Under the pieces are notes generated by a model. The model was not told the DNA's origin. It searched no databases and was given only the letters and a program-made list of their open reading frames with translations. Position numbers and translations under genes: made by a program. 64,000 nt of DNA, taken from the NCBI GenBank assembly GCA_050246595.1, contig JBFWVT010000002.1, forward strand, positions 62,001 to 126,000, written 5' to 3'. This stretch comes from DATARH01 sp050246595 (GTDB lineage Bacteria; Pseudomonadota; Alphaproteobacteria; ATCC43930; CGMCC-115725). This document shows, piece after piece, positions 35,077-44,248 of this stretch. Position 1 is the first letter of the stretch, and the number at the start of each line of letters is the position of its first letter.

Positions 35077-36270
35077 CGTGATGACGCCGCTCTCGGCCAA
35101 CTCGGCGATCTCGCCGGGCGAAAACCCGGCTTCGGCGAGGATTTCGGTATTGTGCTCGCCGACCCGCGGCGGCTGACGCACGAGACCGGGGCGGTTGCGC
35201 TCGGCGCCGAACTCGACCGGCAATGCCGGCAGCCTTGCCCGTTTGCCGTCCTCTCCGCCGTAGCGCGACAGGATGACCTCGACCAGACCGCCGGTCGCCA
35301 GGAGGTGCGGGTCGTCGAACAGATCGCCCGGCTGGCCGACCGGCGCCCACGACACCTGCGCGCGCTCGCAGCGGTTTGCGACCTCGTCGCGCGGGATTTT
35401 TCCGATGACCTCCTGCAAGGCCGGGATCAGCCAGGACCGTTCGGCCAACCGCATGACGTTGGTCGCGAGGCGCGGGTCGGCGGCCAGTTCCTGGAGAGAA
35501 AACTCCTCGACAAAGCGCGCCCATTGCTGGTCGCTGGTGACGCCGATAAAGAGCTGCCCGTCCTGCGTGTCAAAGACCTCGTAGATCGCCCAGGCGCCGC
35601 GCCGGATCGGCATCGGCCGCGCCGCCAGCCCGGTCGCCGCCATCCCGGCCATATGCGTGCTCATCAGAAACGCGGCGTTCTCGAACAGCGCGCTCGACAC
35701 GCGCTGCCCGCTGCCGGTCGCGTCGCGCTCGCGCAGCGCGGCCTGCACCGCGATGACGCCGAACATCGCCCCCATGATGTCGATGACCGACGCGCCGGCG
35801 CGCAATGGCTGTCCCGGAGGCCCGGTCATGAACGCCAAGCCGGCCTGGAACTGCACGACCTCGTCCAAGGCAGGGCGGTGCTCGTAGGGGCCGGCGAGAT
35901 AGCCTTTCAGCGCGAGGTAGATCAGGCGCGGGTTCAGCGGCGCCAGCTGCTCCCAGCCGACGCCGAGCCGCTCCATCGTGCCGGGGCCGTAATTCTCGAT
36001 CACGATGTCGGTGGTGGGGACCAGGCGATGGATCACGTCCCGCCCCTCGGACCGTTTCAGATCGACCGCGAGGCTGCGCTTGTTGCGGTTGAAGGCGGCG
36101 AAAAACCCGGCCCCGAACCCGCCGAGACCGCGCGTGTGGTCGCCCTGCGGCGCCGGCTCGACCTTGATCACATCGGCGCCCAATTCGGCGAAGATCAGCC
36201 CGGCGGTCGGACCCATGACCGTGTGCGTGAATTCGAGGACCCGAAGGCCCTGGAGCGGGGTTGCCGACAT
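35071..36270 (-). CDS. CaiB/BaiF CoA-transferase
   Basis: A 399-residue family III CoA-transferase. It begins LQGLRVLEFTHTVMGPTAG and has TDIVIENYGPGTMERLGVGW; the catalytic aspartate lies in ASVIDIMGAMFG. It moves CoA between carboxylic acids through an aspartyl-CoA intermediate. It is unlike the Frc-like paralogue at 18.6 kb. Its stop codon lies inside an inverted repeat, implying that the repeat inserted at or redefined the gene end. Substrate unknown. Confidence 0.9.
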   Translation of the reverse strand: MSATPLQGLRVLEFTHTVMGPTAGLIFAELGADVIKVEPAPQGDHTRGLGGFGAGFFAAFNRNKRSLAVDLKRSEGRDVIHRLVPTTDIVIENYGPGTMERLGVGWEQLAPLNPRLIYLALKGYLAGPYEHRPALDEVVQFQAGLAFMTGPPGQPLRAGASVIDIMGAMFGVIAVQAALRERDATGSGQRVSSALFENAAFLMSTHMAGMAATGLAARPMPIRRGAWAIYEVFDTQDGQLFIGVTSDQQWARFVEEFSLQELAADPRLATNVMRLAERSWLIPALQEVIGKIPRDEVANRCERAQVSWAPVGQPGDLFDDPHLLATGGLVEVILSRYGGEDGKRARLPALPVEFGAERNRPGLVRQPPRVGEHNTEILAEAGFSPGEIAELAESGVITA

Positions 36271-36291
36271 CGGGCGATTCCTGTCGTAAAT

Positions 36292-37245
36292 TCAGGGAGA
36301 GGTGATGCTCTGGATCATCGCGCCCTGGTTGGCTCTCAGTTTCTCCTGAATATTTTGAATATTCGCGGCAGCGCCTTGTAGGCCCGCTGTTTCTCGATTA
36401 TAAGATTCGACGGCTGCGTTATTTGCAAAAATTACCTTCCCATCTTGCTGTATAGTGAATTTTCCATCGTTTGCATCAAGAATGTCCAACATTGTAAGTA
36501 GATGTCTATACATTGACCCATAATTTTCAATGTAAGATTTCGTCAGCTTTTCTCCTTCCGGCCTTGATCTATCAAAACCGACCTGGAATGATCTCTTTAG
36601 TTCAGTCGGGTCATTTTTAAGTTTGGCTTCTAAATTCTCCCATAACTCATCATACAAGATCTTCATTTGGCTGGACGCGCGACCTGCAAAAGCAATTTTG
36701 TCCGCAATGAGCTCTCTGAGTCGATTTCTCTTATTTTTGTCTAGCAGGGTATCAGAAGCTAATAAATTGTTCAGTTCGACGTCCTCTAATGCAGATGTTA
36801 TAGAAACCAGCCTACTATTATCTATACTCAGAAGAGCAGAATTCAAGAATTGTCCCATCCGAGTTGTCGAGTGTGCCAGTTTTTGGCGGAAGTTTTCTGA
36901 ATTAGCTCCTGCCATTTCACGTCGATAGCGATGAAAATCACTCGCGTCCGAAATTTCCTTCTGATTGCTAGACAGGAAAGCTAGCGCAGCTATGATTATT
37001 GCAATGTAAAATGGAGCATTCGACTTTTGTTTGCTACGAATGCGAATCACGCCAGCAATAAGAATAGGAATCAGAAGAGTACCTATGGCCTCAGAAATCT
37101 TATATATTAGCCCCTCGACGGACTCGTGTACGAACCACCCAATCCACGACGGAATAAGAAAATATAAGAGTAATGCGATGGCGATTCGGGATCGCGGCGG
37201 CGAGGAGGCTATAGGAACCAACTCTGACTGTGGTGAAACAGACAT
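36292..37245 (-). CDS. AT-rich hypothetical membrane protein
   Basis: A 317-residue protein with three hydrophobic segments near the N-terminus (about 22-40, 50-68 and 78-92) and a long polar, helical C-terminal part. No family is recognised. Codon choice and composition are much AT-richer than in neighbouring genes (many AAA, ATT, TTT), indicating recent acquisition. It sits between two ordinary core genes with only 21 nt to the CoA-transferase start. The gene appears intact. Confidence 0.7.
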   Translation of the reverse strand: MSVSPQSELVPIASSPPRSRIAIALLLYFLIPSWIGWFVHESVEGLIYKISEAIGTLLIPILIAGVIRIRSKQKSNAPFYIAIIIAALAFLSSNQKEISDASDFHRYRREMAGANSENFRQKLAHSTTRMGQFLNSALLSIDNSRLVSITSALEDVELNNLLASDTLLDKNKRNRLRELIADKIAFAGRASSQMKILYDELWENLEAKLKNDPTELKRSFQVGFDRSRPEGEKLTKSYIENYGSMYRHLLTMLDILDANDGKFTIQQDGKVIFANNAAVESYNRETAGLQGAAANIQNIQEKLRANQGAMIQSITSP

Positions 37246-37393
37246 AACGGCTTCAGGTCAGAGCATCCGATTTCGCGAGCGGCATAACCGTAAGTCGATC
37301 GAACCCAAATGTCCATCGGTGCCCGTGGCATCTTACTACCGCAAATCTGCCGATCGAGCTTGACCCAATCGCGATGCCCTTCATCGTGCGCCG

Positions 37394-38320
37394 ATGGCAT
37401 CGCGGGACGAGAGTGCAGTCGCGGGCGTCTCGGTTGGCCGAGAATCTGAGCGGTGGGAGATCACCAAGGGGATCATTTTAATTGCCTGCGGCGTCTCGCT
37501 GTTCCCGTTTATGAACGCGGCGGTCAAGCTGCTCGGCGCGCATTATCCGGCGAACGAGATCGTCTGGGCGCGGTTCACCGGCCATCTGATCGTGATACTC
37601 GCGGTGTTCCTGCCGCGCTACGGCTGGCGGCTGTTGGCGACGCGGCGCCCGGCGGTGCAGATCGGCCGCGGCCTCTTGATGCTGATCGGCAATGTGCTGT
37701 TCGTGATCGCCATCGCGCATGTGCCGCTCGCGACCGCGGCGGCGATCGGCTTTACCGCGCCGCTGATCGTGACCGCGCTCGCCGGACCTTTGCTGCGCGA
37801 GCATGTCGGCATCCGGCGCTGGAGCGCGGTGCTGGTCGGCTTTGCCGGCGCGCTTGTCATCATTCGGCCGGGCGTCGGGTTCGGCGACCCGATGCTGCTG
37901 CTGTTGCTGCTCGGATCGGCGACGCACGCCCTCTATCTGATCGCGACGCGCTGGGTCGGCAATTACGACGACCCGGCGACGAGCATCGTGCATTCGGCGC
38001 TGATCGGGTCGCTGATCATGAGCCTCGTCCTGCCGTTTTCGTTCGTGTGGCCGCGCGATGCTTTCGACCTCGCGATGCTTGGCAGTCTCGGGCTGATCGG
38101 CGCGGCCGGCCATTATCTCGTGATCCGCGCCTTCCATTACGGCCCGGCGGCGGTGATCGCGCCGCTCAGTTATGTCGAGCTGGTCGGCACCGCAGCGCTC
38201 GGCTATCTAATCTTCGACAATTTCCCGGATCTGTGGATTTGGGTCGGGGCGGCGATCATCATCGCCTCGGGGCTATACATTGCGCTGCGCGAGCGCCGTC
38301 TGCGCGCCGCCGGACGCTGA
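37394..38320 (+). CDS. EamA/DMT-family transporter
   Basis: A 308-residue inner-membrane protein with about ten hydrophobic segments in two EamA repeats (GVSLFPFMNAAVKLLGAHYP and LLLLGSATHALYLIATRWVG). Such carriers usually export amino acids or other metabolites; the substrate is not evident. The acyl-CoA dehydrogenase gene starts 20 nt later, so they form an operon. Confidence 0.9.
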   Translation: MASRDESAVAGVSVGRESERWEITKGIILIACGVSLFPFMNAAVKLLGAHYPANEIVWARFTGHLIVILAVFLPRYGWRLLATRRPAVQIGRGLLMLIGNVLFVIAIAHVPLATAAAIGFTAPLIVTALAGPLLREHVGIRRWSAVLVGFAGALVIIRPGVGFGDPMLLLLLLGSATHALYLIATRWVGNYDDPATSIVHSALIGSLIMSLVLPFSFVWPRDAFDLAMLGSLGLIGAAGHYLVIRAFHYGPAAVIAPLSYVELVGTAALGYLIFDNFPDLWIWVGAAIIIASGLYIALRERRLRAAGR

Positions 38321-38340
38321 CCGGTACGGAGGAACCGAGC

Positions 38341-39543
38341 GTGGATTTCACCATTCCCGACGAGCTGCTGGAACTCAAGGAGCGCACCGAGCGCTTTGTG
38401 CGCGACGAGATCATGCCGCGCGAGGGCGATCCGCGGCAGGGGGCGCACGGGCCTTCGGACGAGTTTCGCCTCGAACTGGTGGCGCTCGCGAAACGGGCCG
38501 GGCTGTTGGCACCGCATGTCGGGCGCGAGTGGGGCGGGTTGGGGCTCGACCATCGCGGCAAGGCGGTCGTGTTCGAGGCGGCCGGCTACGCGCCGCTGGC
38601 GACGATCGCGATGAATATTTTTGCTCCGGACGAGGGCAACATGCACCTGCTGGAGCAGGTCGGCGACGAGCGCCAGAAGGAGCAATGGCTGCGGCCGCTG
38701 GCCTCCGGCGCAATCCGCTCGTGCTTTATGATGACCGAGCCGGCGCCCGGCTCCGGCTCCGACCCCGGAATGCTGCTGACGACCGCGCGGCGCGATACCA
38801 GCGGCAACCGCGGCGATTTTATCATCGACGGCGATAAGTGGCTTATCACCGGTGCGGTCGGGGCCGGTTTTGCGATCATCATGGCGCGCAACGAGGACGA
38901 CCCGCTCGGGCCGGCCGGCGCGACGATGTTTCTGGCGCCGATGGATGCGCCGGGCATCCGTATCGAGCGCGTGCTCGACACGATGGACCACTACATGGCC
39001 GGCGGGCACGCGGTGGTGCGGCTCGACGGGCTGCGCGTGCCGGAAACCGCCGTGCTCGGCAAGGTCGGGCAGGGGTTCCGCTATGCGCAGGCGAGGCTCG
39101 CCCCGGCGCGGTTGACGCATTGCATGCGTTGGCTCGGCGCGGCACGGCGGGCGCACGACATCGCGACCGATTACGCGCGGCGTCGCACCGCGTTTGGAAA
39201 ACCATTGGGCGAGCACGAGGGGGTCGGTTTTATGCTCGCCGACAACGAGATGGACATCCACACCGCGCGCCTGGCGATCTGGCACTGCGCCTGGGTTCTG
39301 GATAAAGGCGAACGGGGCCGCCACGAGTCGAGCATGGCTAAGGTGATCTGTTCCGAGGCGATCTGGCGGGTGGTCGATCGCTGCGTGCAGATATTGGGCG
39401 GTCTCGGCATCACCGACGACACAATCGTCGCGCGCCTGTTCCAGGAAATTCGCCCGTTCCGCATCTATGACGGCCCCAGCGAGGTACATCGCTGGTCGAT
39501 TGCACAGCGGGTGTTAAGGACGGGCGGGATCACAGCGGGTTAG
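38341..39543 (+). CDS. Acyl-CoA dehydrogenase
   Basis: A 400-residue FAD-dependent acyl-CoA dehydrogenase. SCFMMTEPAPGSGSDPGM lines the flavin site, GAARRAHDIATDYARRRTAF belongs to the helical domain and Glu381 in YDGPSEVHR is the catalytic base position. It oxidises an acyl-CoA to the enoyl-CoA with electrons passed to ETF. The start is GTG at 38341 with GGAGGA upstream. It is co-transcribed with the DMT transporter. Confidence 0.92.
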   Translation: MDFTIPDELLELKERTERFVRDEIMPREGDPRQGAHGPSDEFRLELVALAKRAGLLAPHVGREWGGLGLDHRGKAVVFEAAGYAPLATIAMNIFAPDEGNMHLLEQVGDERQKEQWLRPLASGAIRSCFMMTEPAPGSGSDPGMLLTTARRDTSGNRGDFIIDGDKWLITGAVGAGFAIIMARNEDDPLGPAGATMFLAPMDAPGIRIERVLDTMDHYMAGGHAVVRLDGLRVPETAVLGKVGQGFRYAQARLAPARLTHCMRWLGAARRAHDIATDYARRRTAFGKPLGEHEGVGFMLADNEMDIHTARLAIWHCAWVLDKGERGRHESSMAKVICSEAIWRVVDRCVQILGGLGITDDTIVARLFQEIRPFRIYDGPSEVHRWSIAQRVLRTGGITAG

Positions 39544-39712
39544 CGCTTGATTAGACTTCACGCCGCCATGTACTATGTGTAGGCAGTACCAGCGCCGATT
39601 CTTAAAGCATGAGCGGCTGCTTTCGGGGGCTTATTATAAAATCTTAATTGCACGCATGACTACCAATGGAGTGCAACTTAATAGCAGTGCGATCATTGGG
39701 AGAGATGAAATT

Positions 39713-40306
39713 ATGAACACAAGAGCGGCAGCACCACTGGCGTCGATTATCGCCGTATCGATGGGATTGATTACATCGGGTGCTGCAGGGGAGGTGCAGC
39801 CCCAATGGAAGATGGCAGGTAATTGGGATATTCGCATTGATAAAACGCTAAATTATGGTTGTTTCATGTTCGGAGTCTATGAAGGAGGAGATGTATTGAG
39901 GGTCGGTTTCAATAGAAAAAGCTCAAATGGTTATCTGTTGATCGGAAACTCAGCTTGGAAATCCATCGAACCAGGAAAAGAATACGAGCTTGAGTTTCAA
40001 ATTGATAGCAAGCCTAAATGGCGTGGTAACTCAAAAGCAATCGTAGTGGGTGATCAAGGGGTTAAATTTCTGAACGTACCATTCCGAGACGCTAATTTTC
40101 TAACGGAATTTGCTGTCGGACAGACATTAATAGTGCGCTACAGGAACAAAGCTATTTCAACTCTCCGACTCACCGGTACATATGCGGCAATGCAAGAACT
40201 TTTGCAGTGTCAGCGGAGCGTAGAGGAGAATAGACCAGCGGCTTCCAGCGAATCACGAGATCCGTTTGCGAGTGCTGACAGCCCTGATCCATTCGCCCCC
40301 CGGTAA
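39713..40306 (+). CDS. AT-rich hypothetical secreted protein
   Basis: A 197-residue protein with a signal peptide (about 1-26, ending TSGAAG). The mature part has WDIRIDKTLNYGCFMFGVYE and a C-terminal stretch of repeated DPFA motifs (ESRDPFASADSPDPFAPR). The pattern resembles small exported proteins of alphaproteobacteria, but I cannot name a family. The gene is distinctly AT-richer than its neighbours, suggesting transfer. GGGAGAGA precedes the ATG at 39713. Confidence 0.72.
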   Translation: MNTRAAAPLASIIAVSMGLITSGAAGEVQPQWKMAGNWDIRIDKTLNYGCFMFGVYEGGDVLRVGFNRKSSNGYLLIGNSAWKSIEPGKEYELEFQIDSKPKWRGNSKAIVVGDQGVKFLNVPFRDANFLTEFAVGQTLIVRYRNKAISTLRLTGTYAAMQELLQCQRSVEENRPAASSESRDPFASADSPDPFAPR

Positions 40307-40356
40307 GGTCAAAATGATCCTTCAACTCGCTGTTACGCACCGGGCTGGGTACAATC

Positions 40357-41187
40357 TTAGAAAAACGCCAGCGTACGGATTTCGATGCTTTCGCGGGGGC
40401 GGGCGTGCGGCAGGGCGGTCGGGTCCTTGAAGGCGGTGTGTGCGGTCCAGCGGGCCCGGCCGTCCTGCAATGACTCGTAGACCTTGAAGACGAGGGCTTC
40501 GTCGGGCCGCATCCTGGGGAACCAGTACCAGCGCTGCTCCGGGTCGTGGGTGATCGCGTAGGTCTGGCCGACCCGGTCAGGGTAGCGCCGCTCGTTGACG
40601 ACGAGGGTCTCGGGCTTGACGGTCTGCGCGTCGCAGATCGCCAGCGGATGGCTTTCAACGGGGTGGTTGATCGGCCGCCACACCTGGATGATCGCGAAGC
40701 GGCCCTTGAGCAAATCCTCGGCCTCATCGCCCATCATGTCGCGCACCCGCTGCGGCCCGGACCACTCGGTGTAGTCGTTGTGGACGCGGCTGACGATGTC
40801 GCGGATTTTCTGCGTCTCGCGCTGCTCGACGCTGGCGGTGCGCAGCGTGTGGTCGAACACGACAACCCGCTTGGCGCCGCTGACCTGTTTTATCAGGTCC
40901 TCGCATTCCTTGTGGTAGACGCGGCGGATTTCGGCGTCATCGGCGAAATTGCCGACCTGCGAGCGGTGCGGCACAAAGCGGAACCCCTCGCGCTCGAACT
41001 CGAAGCGGTCCGCCAGCAGTCTTCCGTTCCGGATTGTAACGCGGTGCGTCGCGCTCTCGCCGCCCTCGCGTGCATCGACCCCGCCGGGCTTGGCGACATA
41101 GGTCACGAGCTTTTCGGGTTTGGCGAGATAGATCAGCTCCGCCTCGATCGTGTCGGGGGCGGCGTCCAGTTCGGCGAGCAACGCCAT
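40357..41187 (-). CDS. CmcJ/NvfI-family oxidoreductase-like protein
   Basis: A 276-residue protein matching the family that includes the cephamycin protein CmcJ and fungal GA4 desaturase/NvfI-like proteins. Recognisable parts are VVVFDHTLRTAS, RVHNDYTEWSGPQRVRDMM and the C-terminal WYWFPRMRPDEALVFKVYES. Characterised relatives take part in oxidative tailoring, and many are Fe(II)/2-oxoglutarate-like in fold. The role here is unknown. The ATG at 41187 is preferred to one 18 codons upstream. Confidence 0.8.
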   Translation of the reverse strand: MALLAELDAAPDTIEAELIYLAKPEKLVTYVAKPGGVDAREGGESATHRVTIRNGRLLADRFEFEREGFRFVPHRSQVGNFADDAEIRRVYHKECEDLIKQVSGAKRVVVFDHTLRTASVEQRETQKIRDIVSRVHNDYTEWSGPQRVRDMMGDEAEDLLKGRFAIIQVWRPINHPVESHPLAICDAQTVKPETLVVNERRYPDRVGQTYAITHDPEQRWYWFPRMRPDEALVFKVYESLQDGRARWTAHTAFKDPTALPHARPRESIEIRTLAFF

Positions 41188-41272
41188 GTCGGCCTCCGCG
41201 ATGATTGCGCGAAGATGATAGGCAGCGCCGCTCCCGGCCACAACCGGCGCAACCGCTGCCCCCGCCCGTGTT

Positions 41273-42502
41273 TCACGCGGGGGTCAGCAATTCCGGCATG
41301 GGGCGGGTGACGGTGCGCCGGCCGCGCTTCCAGACGGCAACAGGCGGACGGATTTCGGCGATCGCCTGCTCCGGGGTCTCGGCGTCGATCACAACGAGAT
41401 CGGCCGGGTTGCCGATTGCCAGCCCGTAATCATTGAGGTTCAGCAGACGCGCCGAGCGGTCGGTCAGCATCCCGAACAGCGCGCGCAATTCGTCGGGCGT
41501 CGCGATCTGCAATATGTTGGCGTGCATGTTGGCCATGCGTATGAGAGAACAGTCGCCGAAGGGGGTCGCCGCGTTCAGCACATTGTTGCTCGATATCGAG
41601 CAGGTCACGCCCTTTTGCGCGAGCAGGTTGGCGTCGGCGACGCCGCGCACGACCGCGTGGTCGCGCTCGCGCCCCATCAAATAGAGGTCGGTCGCGGTCA
41701 GTACCGTGACGGCGATCCCGGCATCGGCGAGACGTCGCGCGAGGGCGGAAACCTCGTCCGGCGGCAATAGCGACAGCTTTGCCATGTGCCCGGCGACGAC
41801 CCGGCCGCCGCGTTTGTAGCGCTCGGTCAGTTCGAGCACCTGATGAATGTGCATCTGCCTGGGGTCGTCGCCGACATCGAGATGCAGGTCGAGATCGACA
41901 TCGAATTCGTTGGCCAGCGCGAAGACGCGCTCGATCTGCGCGGCGGGGTCGCTGTCGTAGCGCGGCGCCGCCCCGAGCACCGGCGCGCCCTGTTTCAGCG
42001 CCTGAACCAGCAGTTCCTCGGTGCCGGGATAATTGGTCATCCCGTCCTGCGGAAAGACGCAGATTTCGAGATCGATCGCCCATTTGTAGTCGGAAGCCAG
42101 CGAGCGCACCGCCTCGTAGCTGCGCAACTCGACGGCGGGGTCGATTTCGAGCTGCGTGCGCATGCGGGTCGTGCCGTTGACGAGACATTCCCTCAACGTT
42201 GCCTCGGCGCGGCGATAGACATCCTCGACGGTAAAATCCTTTTTCAGCGGCGCGGTCATCGTCACCGGGTTGACCCGGCGCCCGTCCGGCGGCGGAACGC
42301 GGCCGACGATGCGCGACTTGTCGAGATGGATGTGGGTCTCGATCAGCCCGGCGCAGACCAGCCGCCCGCCGGCGTCGTAGCTCTCGCCGGAAGGGGGTAG
42401 GGCCGGCTCGATCGCGGCGATCCTGCCGCCCTCGACCCCGATATCGCAGTGCGGCTCGCCAGGGCGGTCGGCCAGACGAGCATTCTTGATGATCAAATCC
42501 AC
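41273..42502 (-). CDS. Amidohydrolase, cytosine deaminase-like
   Basis: A 409-residue metal-dependent hydrolase. The metal-binding HxH is in LIETHIHLDKSRI, followed by LHLDVGDD and GHMAKLS with further histidines and VTVLTATDLY near the active-site acid. The arrangement is that of CodA-like deaminases that act on cyclic amides or aminated rings. The start is GTG at 42502 with TAGGAG upstream. It begins 11 nt after the LLM oxidoreductase stop, so the two are an operon. Confidence 0.88.
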   Translation of the reverse strand: MDLIIKNARLADRPGEPHCDIGVEGGRIAAIEPALPPSGESYDAGGRLVCAGLIETHIHLDKSRIVGRVPPPDGRRVNPVTMTAPLKKDFTVEDVYRRAEATLRECLVNGTTRMRTQLEIDPAVELRSYEAVRSLASDYKWAIDLEICVFPQDGMTNYPGTEELLVQALKQGAPVLGAAPRYDSDPAAQIERVFALANEFDVDLDLHLDVGDDPRQMHIHQVLELTERYKRGGRVVAGHMAKLSLLPPDEVSALARRLADAGIAVTVLTATDLYLMGRERDHAVVRGVADANLLAQKGVTCSISSNNVLNAATPFGDCSLIRMANMHANILQIATPDELRALFGMLTDRSARLLNLNDYGLAIGNPADLVVIDAETPEQAIAEIRPPVAVWKRGRRTVTRPMPELLTPA

Positions 42503-42513
42503 CGGGAGTGCTC

Positions 42514-43467
42514 CTAAACCTTCGCCAGTACCCGCTCCTTGAAGGCGCGCATCTCGGCGATCACGGCGTCGGCTTCGGGCCGCTCGAAATCGAAATCGAT
42601 TGCGGTGACGCCGAGATCGCGCAGCGCATGGATGTCGCCGATGATGTCGCGCTCGCTTCCCGAGAACAGCCGGCGCTCGCCGTCCGAGGCGGTCGGCGCC
42701 AGCACCTCGCCGTAGCGCTTGACGCGATAGGTCAGCGCCACCGCATCGCGCGGTCGCCCGGCGGCTTCGGTCGCGCGGCGCAGCCGTTCGATGCCGGCCT
42801 TGTAACGCGGCAGGCTGTCCAGCGGGTGGGCATTGTTTGTGCCGATCGGATACCACGCATCGCCGAGCCGGGCGGCGCGGCGCAGCGACGGCCCGCTCTC
42901 GCCGCCGACCCAGATCGGCGGGTGCGGACGCTGCGCCGGCTTTGGTTCGAGCAGCAGCCCGTTGTAGTGGACGTATTTGCCGTCGATCACCGGCTTTCTT
43001 TCGGTCCACAAGGTGCGGAACGCAGCGACATATTCGTCGGTGACGGCACCGCGCTCGGCGAACGGGGTCGTTACGACGGCGTCGAACTCGGCCTTGAGCC
43101 AGCCCGCGCCGATCCCGACCGTCAGCCGCCCGCCCGAAAGGATATCGATTGTCGCGAGCTGCTTCGCCGCGAGGACGGCCGGGCGGTGCGGCACGACCAG
43201 CACGGCAAGGACGAGGCGCAGCCGCGCAACCGTCGCCGCGAGCCAAGCGGCCAAAGTCAGCATCTCGTGGCGATAGGCGCTGTCGGTCGAATAGAACGCG
43301 CCGCTCTCGGAATAGGGATAGCCGGGTTCGGCCATGTCGGGCAGCACGACATGGTCGGTCACGGTCAGATAATCGTAGCCGAGCGCCTCGCCTTCGCGCG
43401 CGATGCGAGCCATGATCTCCGGCGCCGCCAGACTGCCGCTGTTCGGCAGGTTGAACCCGAATTGCAT
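42514..43467 (-). CDS. LLM-class F420/FMN-dependent oxidoreductase
   Basis: A 317-residue luciferase-like TIM-barrel protein of the TIGR03619 type: MQFGFNLPNSG, TDHVVLPD, GGRLTVGIGAGWLKAEFDAV and PPIWVGGESGPSLRRAARLG. It is likely F420- or FMN-dependent, since the sequence does not decide the cofactor. It is upstream of and coupled to the CodA-like amidohydrolase, suggesting oxidation of a heterocycle followed by hydrolysis. Confidence 0.9.
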   Translation of the reverse strand: MQFGFNLPNSGSLAAPEIMARIAREGEALGYDYLTVTDHVVLPDMAEPGYPYSESGAFYSTDSAYRHEMLTLAAWLAATVARLRLVLAVLVVPHRPAVLAAKQLATIDILSGGRLTVGIGAGWLKAEFDAVVTTPFAERGAVTDEYVAAFRTLWTERKPVIDGKYVHYNGLLLEPKPAQRPHPPIWVGGESGPSLRRAARLGDAWYPIGTNNAHPLDSLPRYKAGIERLRRATEAAGRPRDAVALTYRVKRYGEVLAPTASDGERRLFSGSERDIIGDIHALRDLGVTAIDFDFERPEADAVIAEMRAFKERVLAKV

Positions 43468-43614
43468 GTGCCCCTCCTCGCTACGCCGCGGTTCTACCGC
43501 GAAGCGGCCGGCGGCGGCAATCGCCCCTCCATAGATCTGCGTCTTTTGGTGGTGTAGTAACGATTTATATAACCGAAGGTAGTAATCCTGCCAGCATCAG
43601 CAGCGGATGATCCA

Positions 43615-44214
43615 GTGCTCGAAGACTTTCTCGATGCGGTGGACGGCATCGCCTATGCCGTCGATGCGGAACACCGGATTATCGCGGTCGGCCGTCGCCG
43701 ATGGGACCGCTTCGCGGTCGAGAGCGGCGCCCCGGAACTGTGCGCCGACAGCGTCATCGGCCGGAACCTGTTCGAGTTTGTCAGCGGGCCCGAAGTGAAG
43801 CGGGCATATTGCAAGCTGGCCGACAGGGTCATCACGACCGGCGAGCCGGAAGTCATCGCCGTCCGCTGCGACAGCCCCGGCATCGCGCGGGCACTGCGCC
43901 TGTCGGTCGCCCCGCTGCGTTTTGGAGGCCAGGAGCCGGGACTGCTGTTTCAAGCCCAGATCGTCAGCGAGACGGCGCGACCGCGCCTCGATGTTTTCGA
44001 TTTCAAGACGCTGCTGAGCGCGCTGAGGCAGGAATCCGATCTGCCGATCGTCGCGATGTGCAGCTTTTGTCAGCAGCTGCGGCGGCCCGGCTCGGACGAC
44101 GAGGAGGATTGGATCTCGGTGGAGGAATATTACCGGCTCGGCGGCAGCAGCCGCGTGCGGATCAGTCACGGATTGTGCGCCGATTGCGACGCCGCCCGAT
44201 TTCCGGACCTGTAG
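43615..44214 (+). CDS. PAS-like sensor protein with C-terminal cysteine cluster
   Basis: A 199-residue protein. Residues about 5-130 look like a PAS sensory domain (FLDAVDGIAYAVDAEHRIIA, NLFEFVSGPEV). The C-terminal part has MCSFCQQLRR, then WISVEEYYRLGG and ISHGLCADC. This Cx2C...SHGxCxxC arrangement is seen at the ends of many PAS and response-regulator proteins and probably binds zinc. No output domain is attached. The start is GTG at 43615. It is a stand-alone gene. Confidence 0.72.
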   Translation: MLEDFLDAVDGIAYAVDAEHRIIAVGRRRWDRFAVESGAPELCADSVIGRNLFEFVSGPEVKRAYCKLADRVITTGEPEVIAVRCDSPGIARALRLSVAPLRFGGQEPGLLFQAQIVSETARPRLDVFDFKTLLSALRQESDLPIVAMCSFCQQLRRPGSDDEEDWISVEEYYRLGGSSRVRISHGLCADCDAARFPDL

Positions 44215-44248
44215 AATGGGGCGGCCGAGCGGCGCCAGCGACGGGTCG

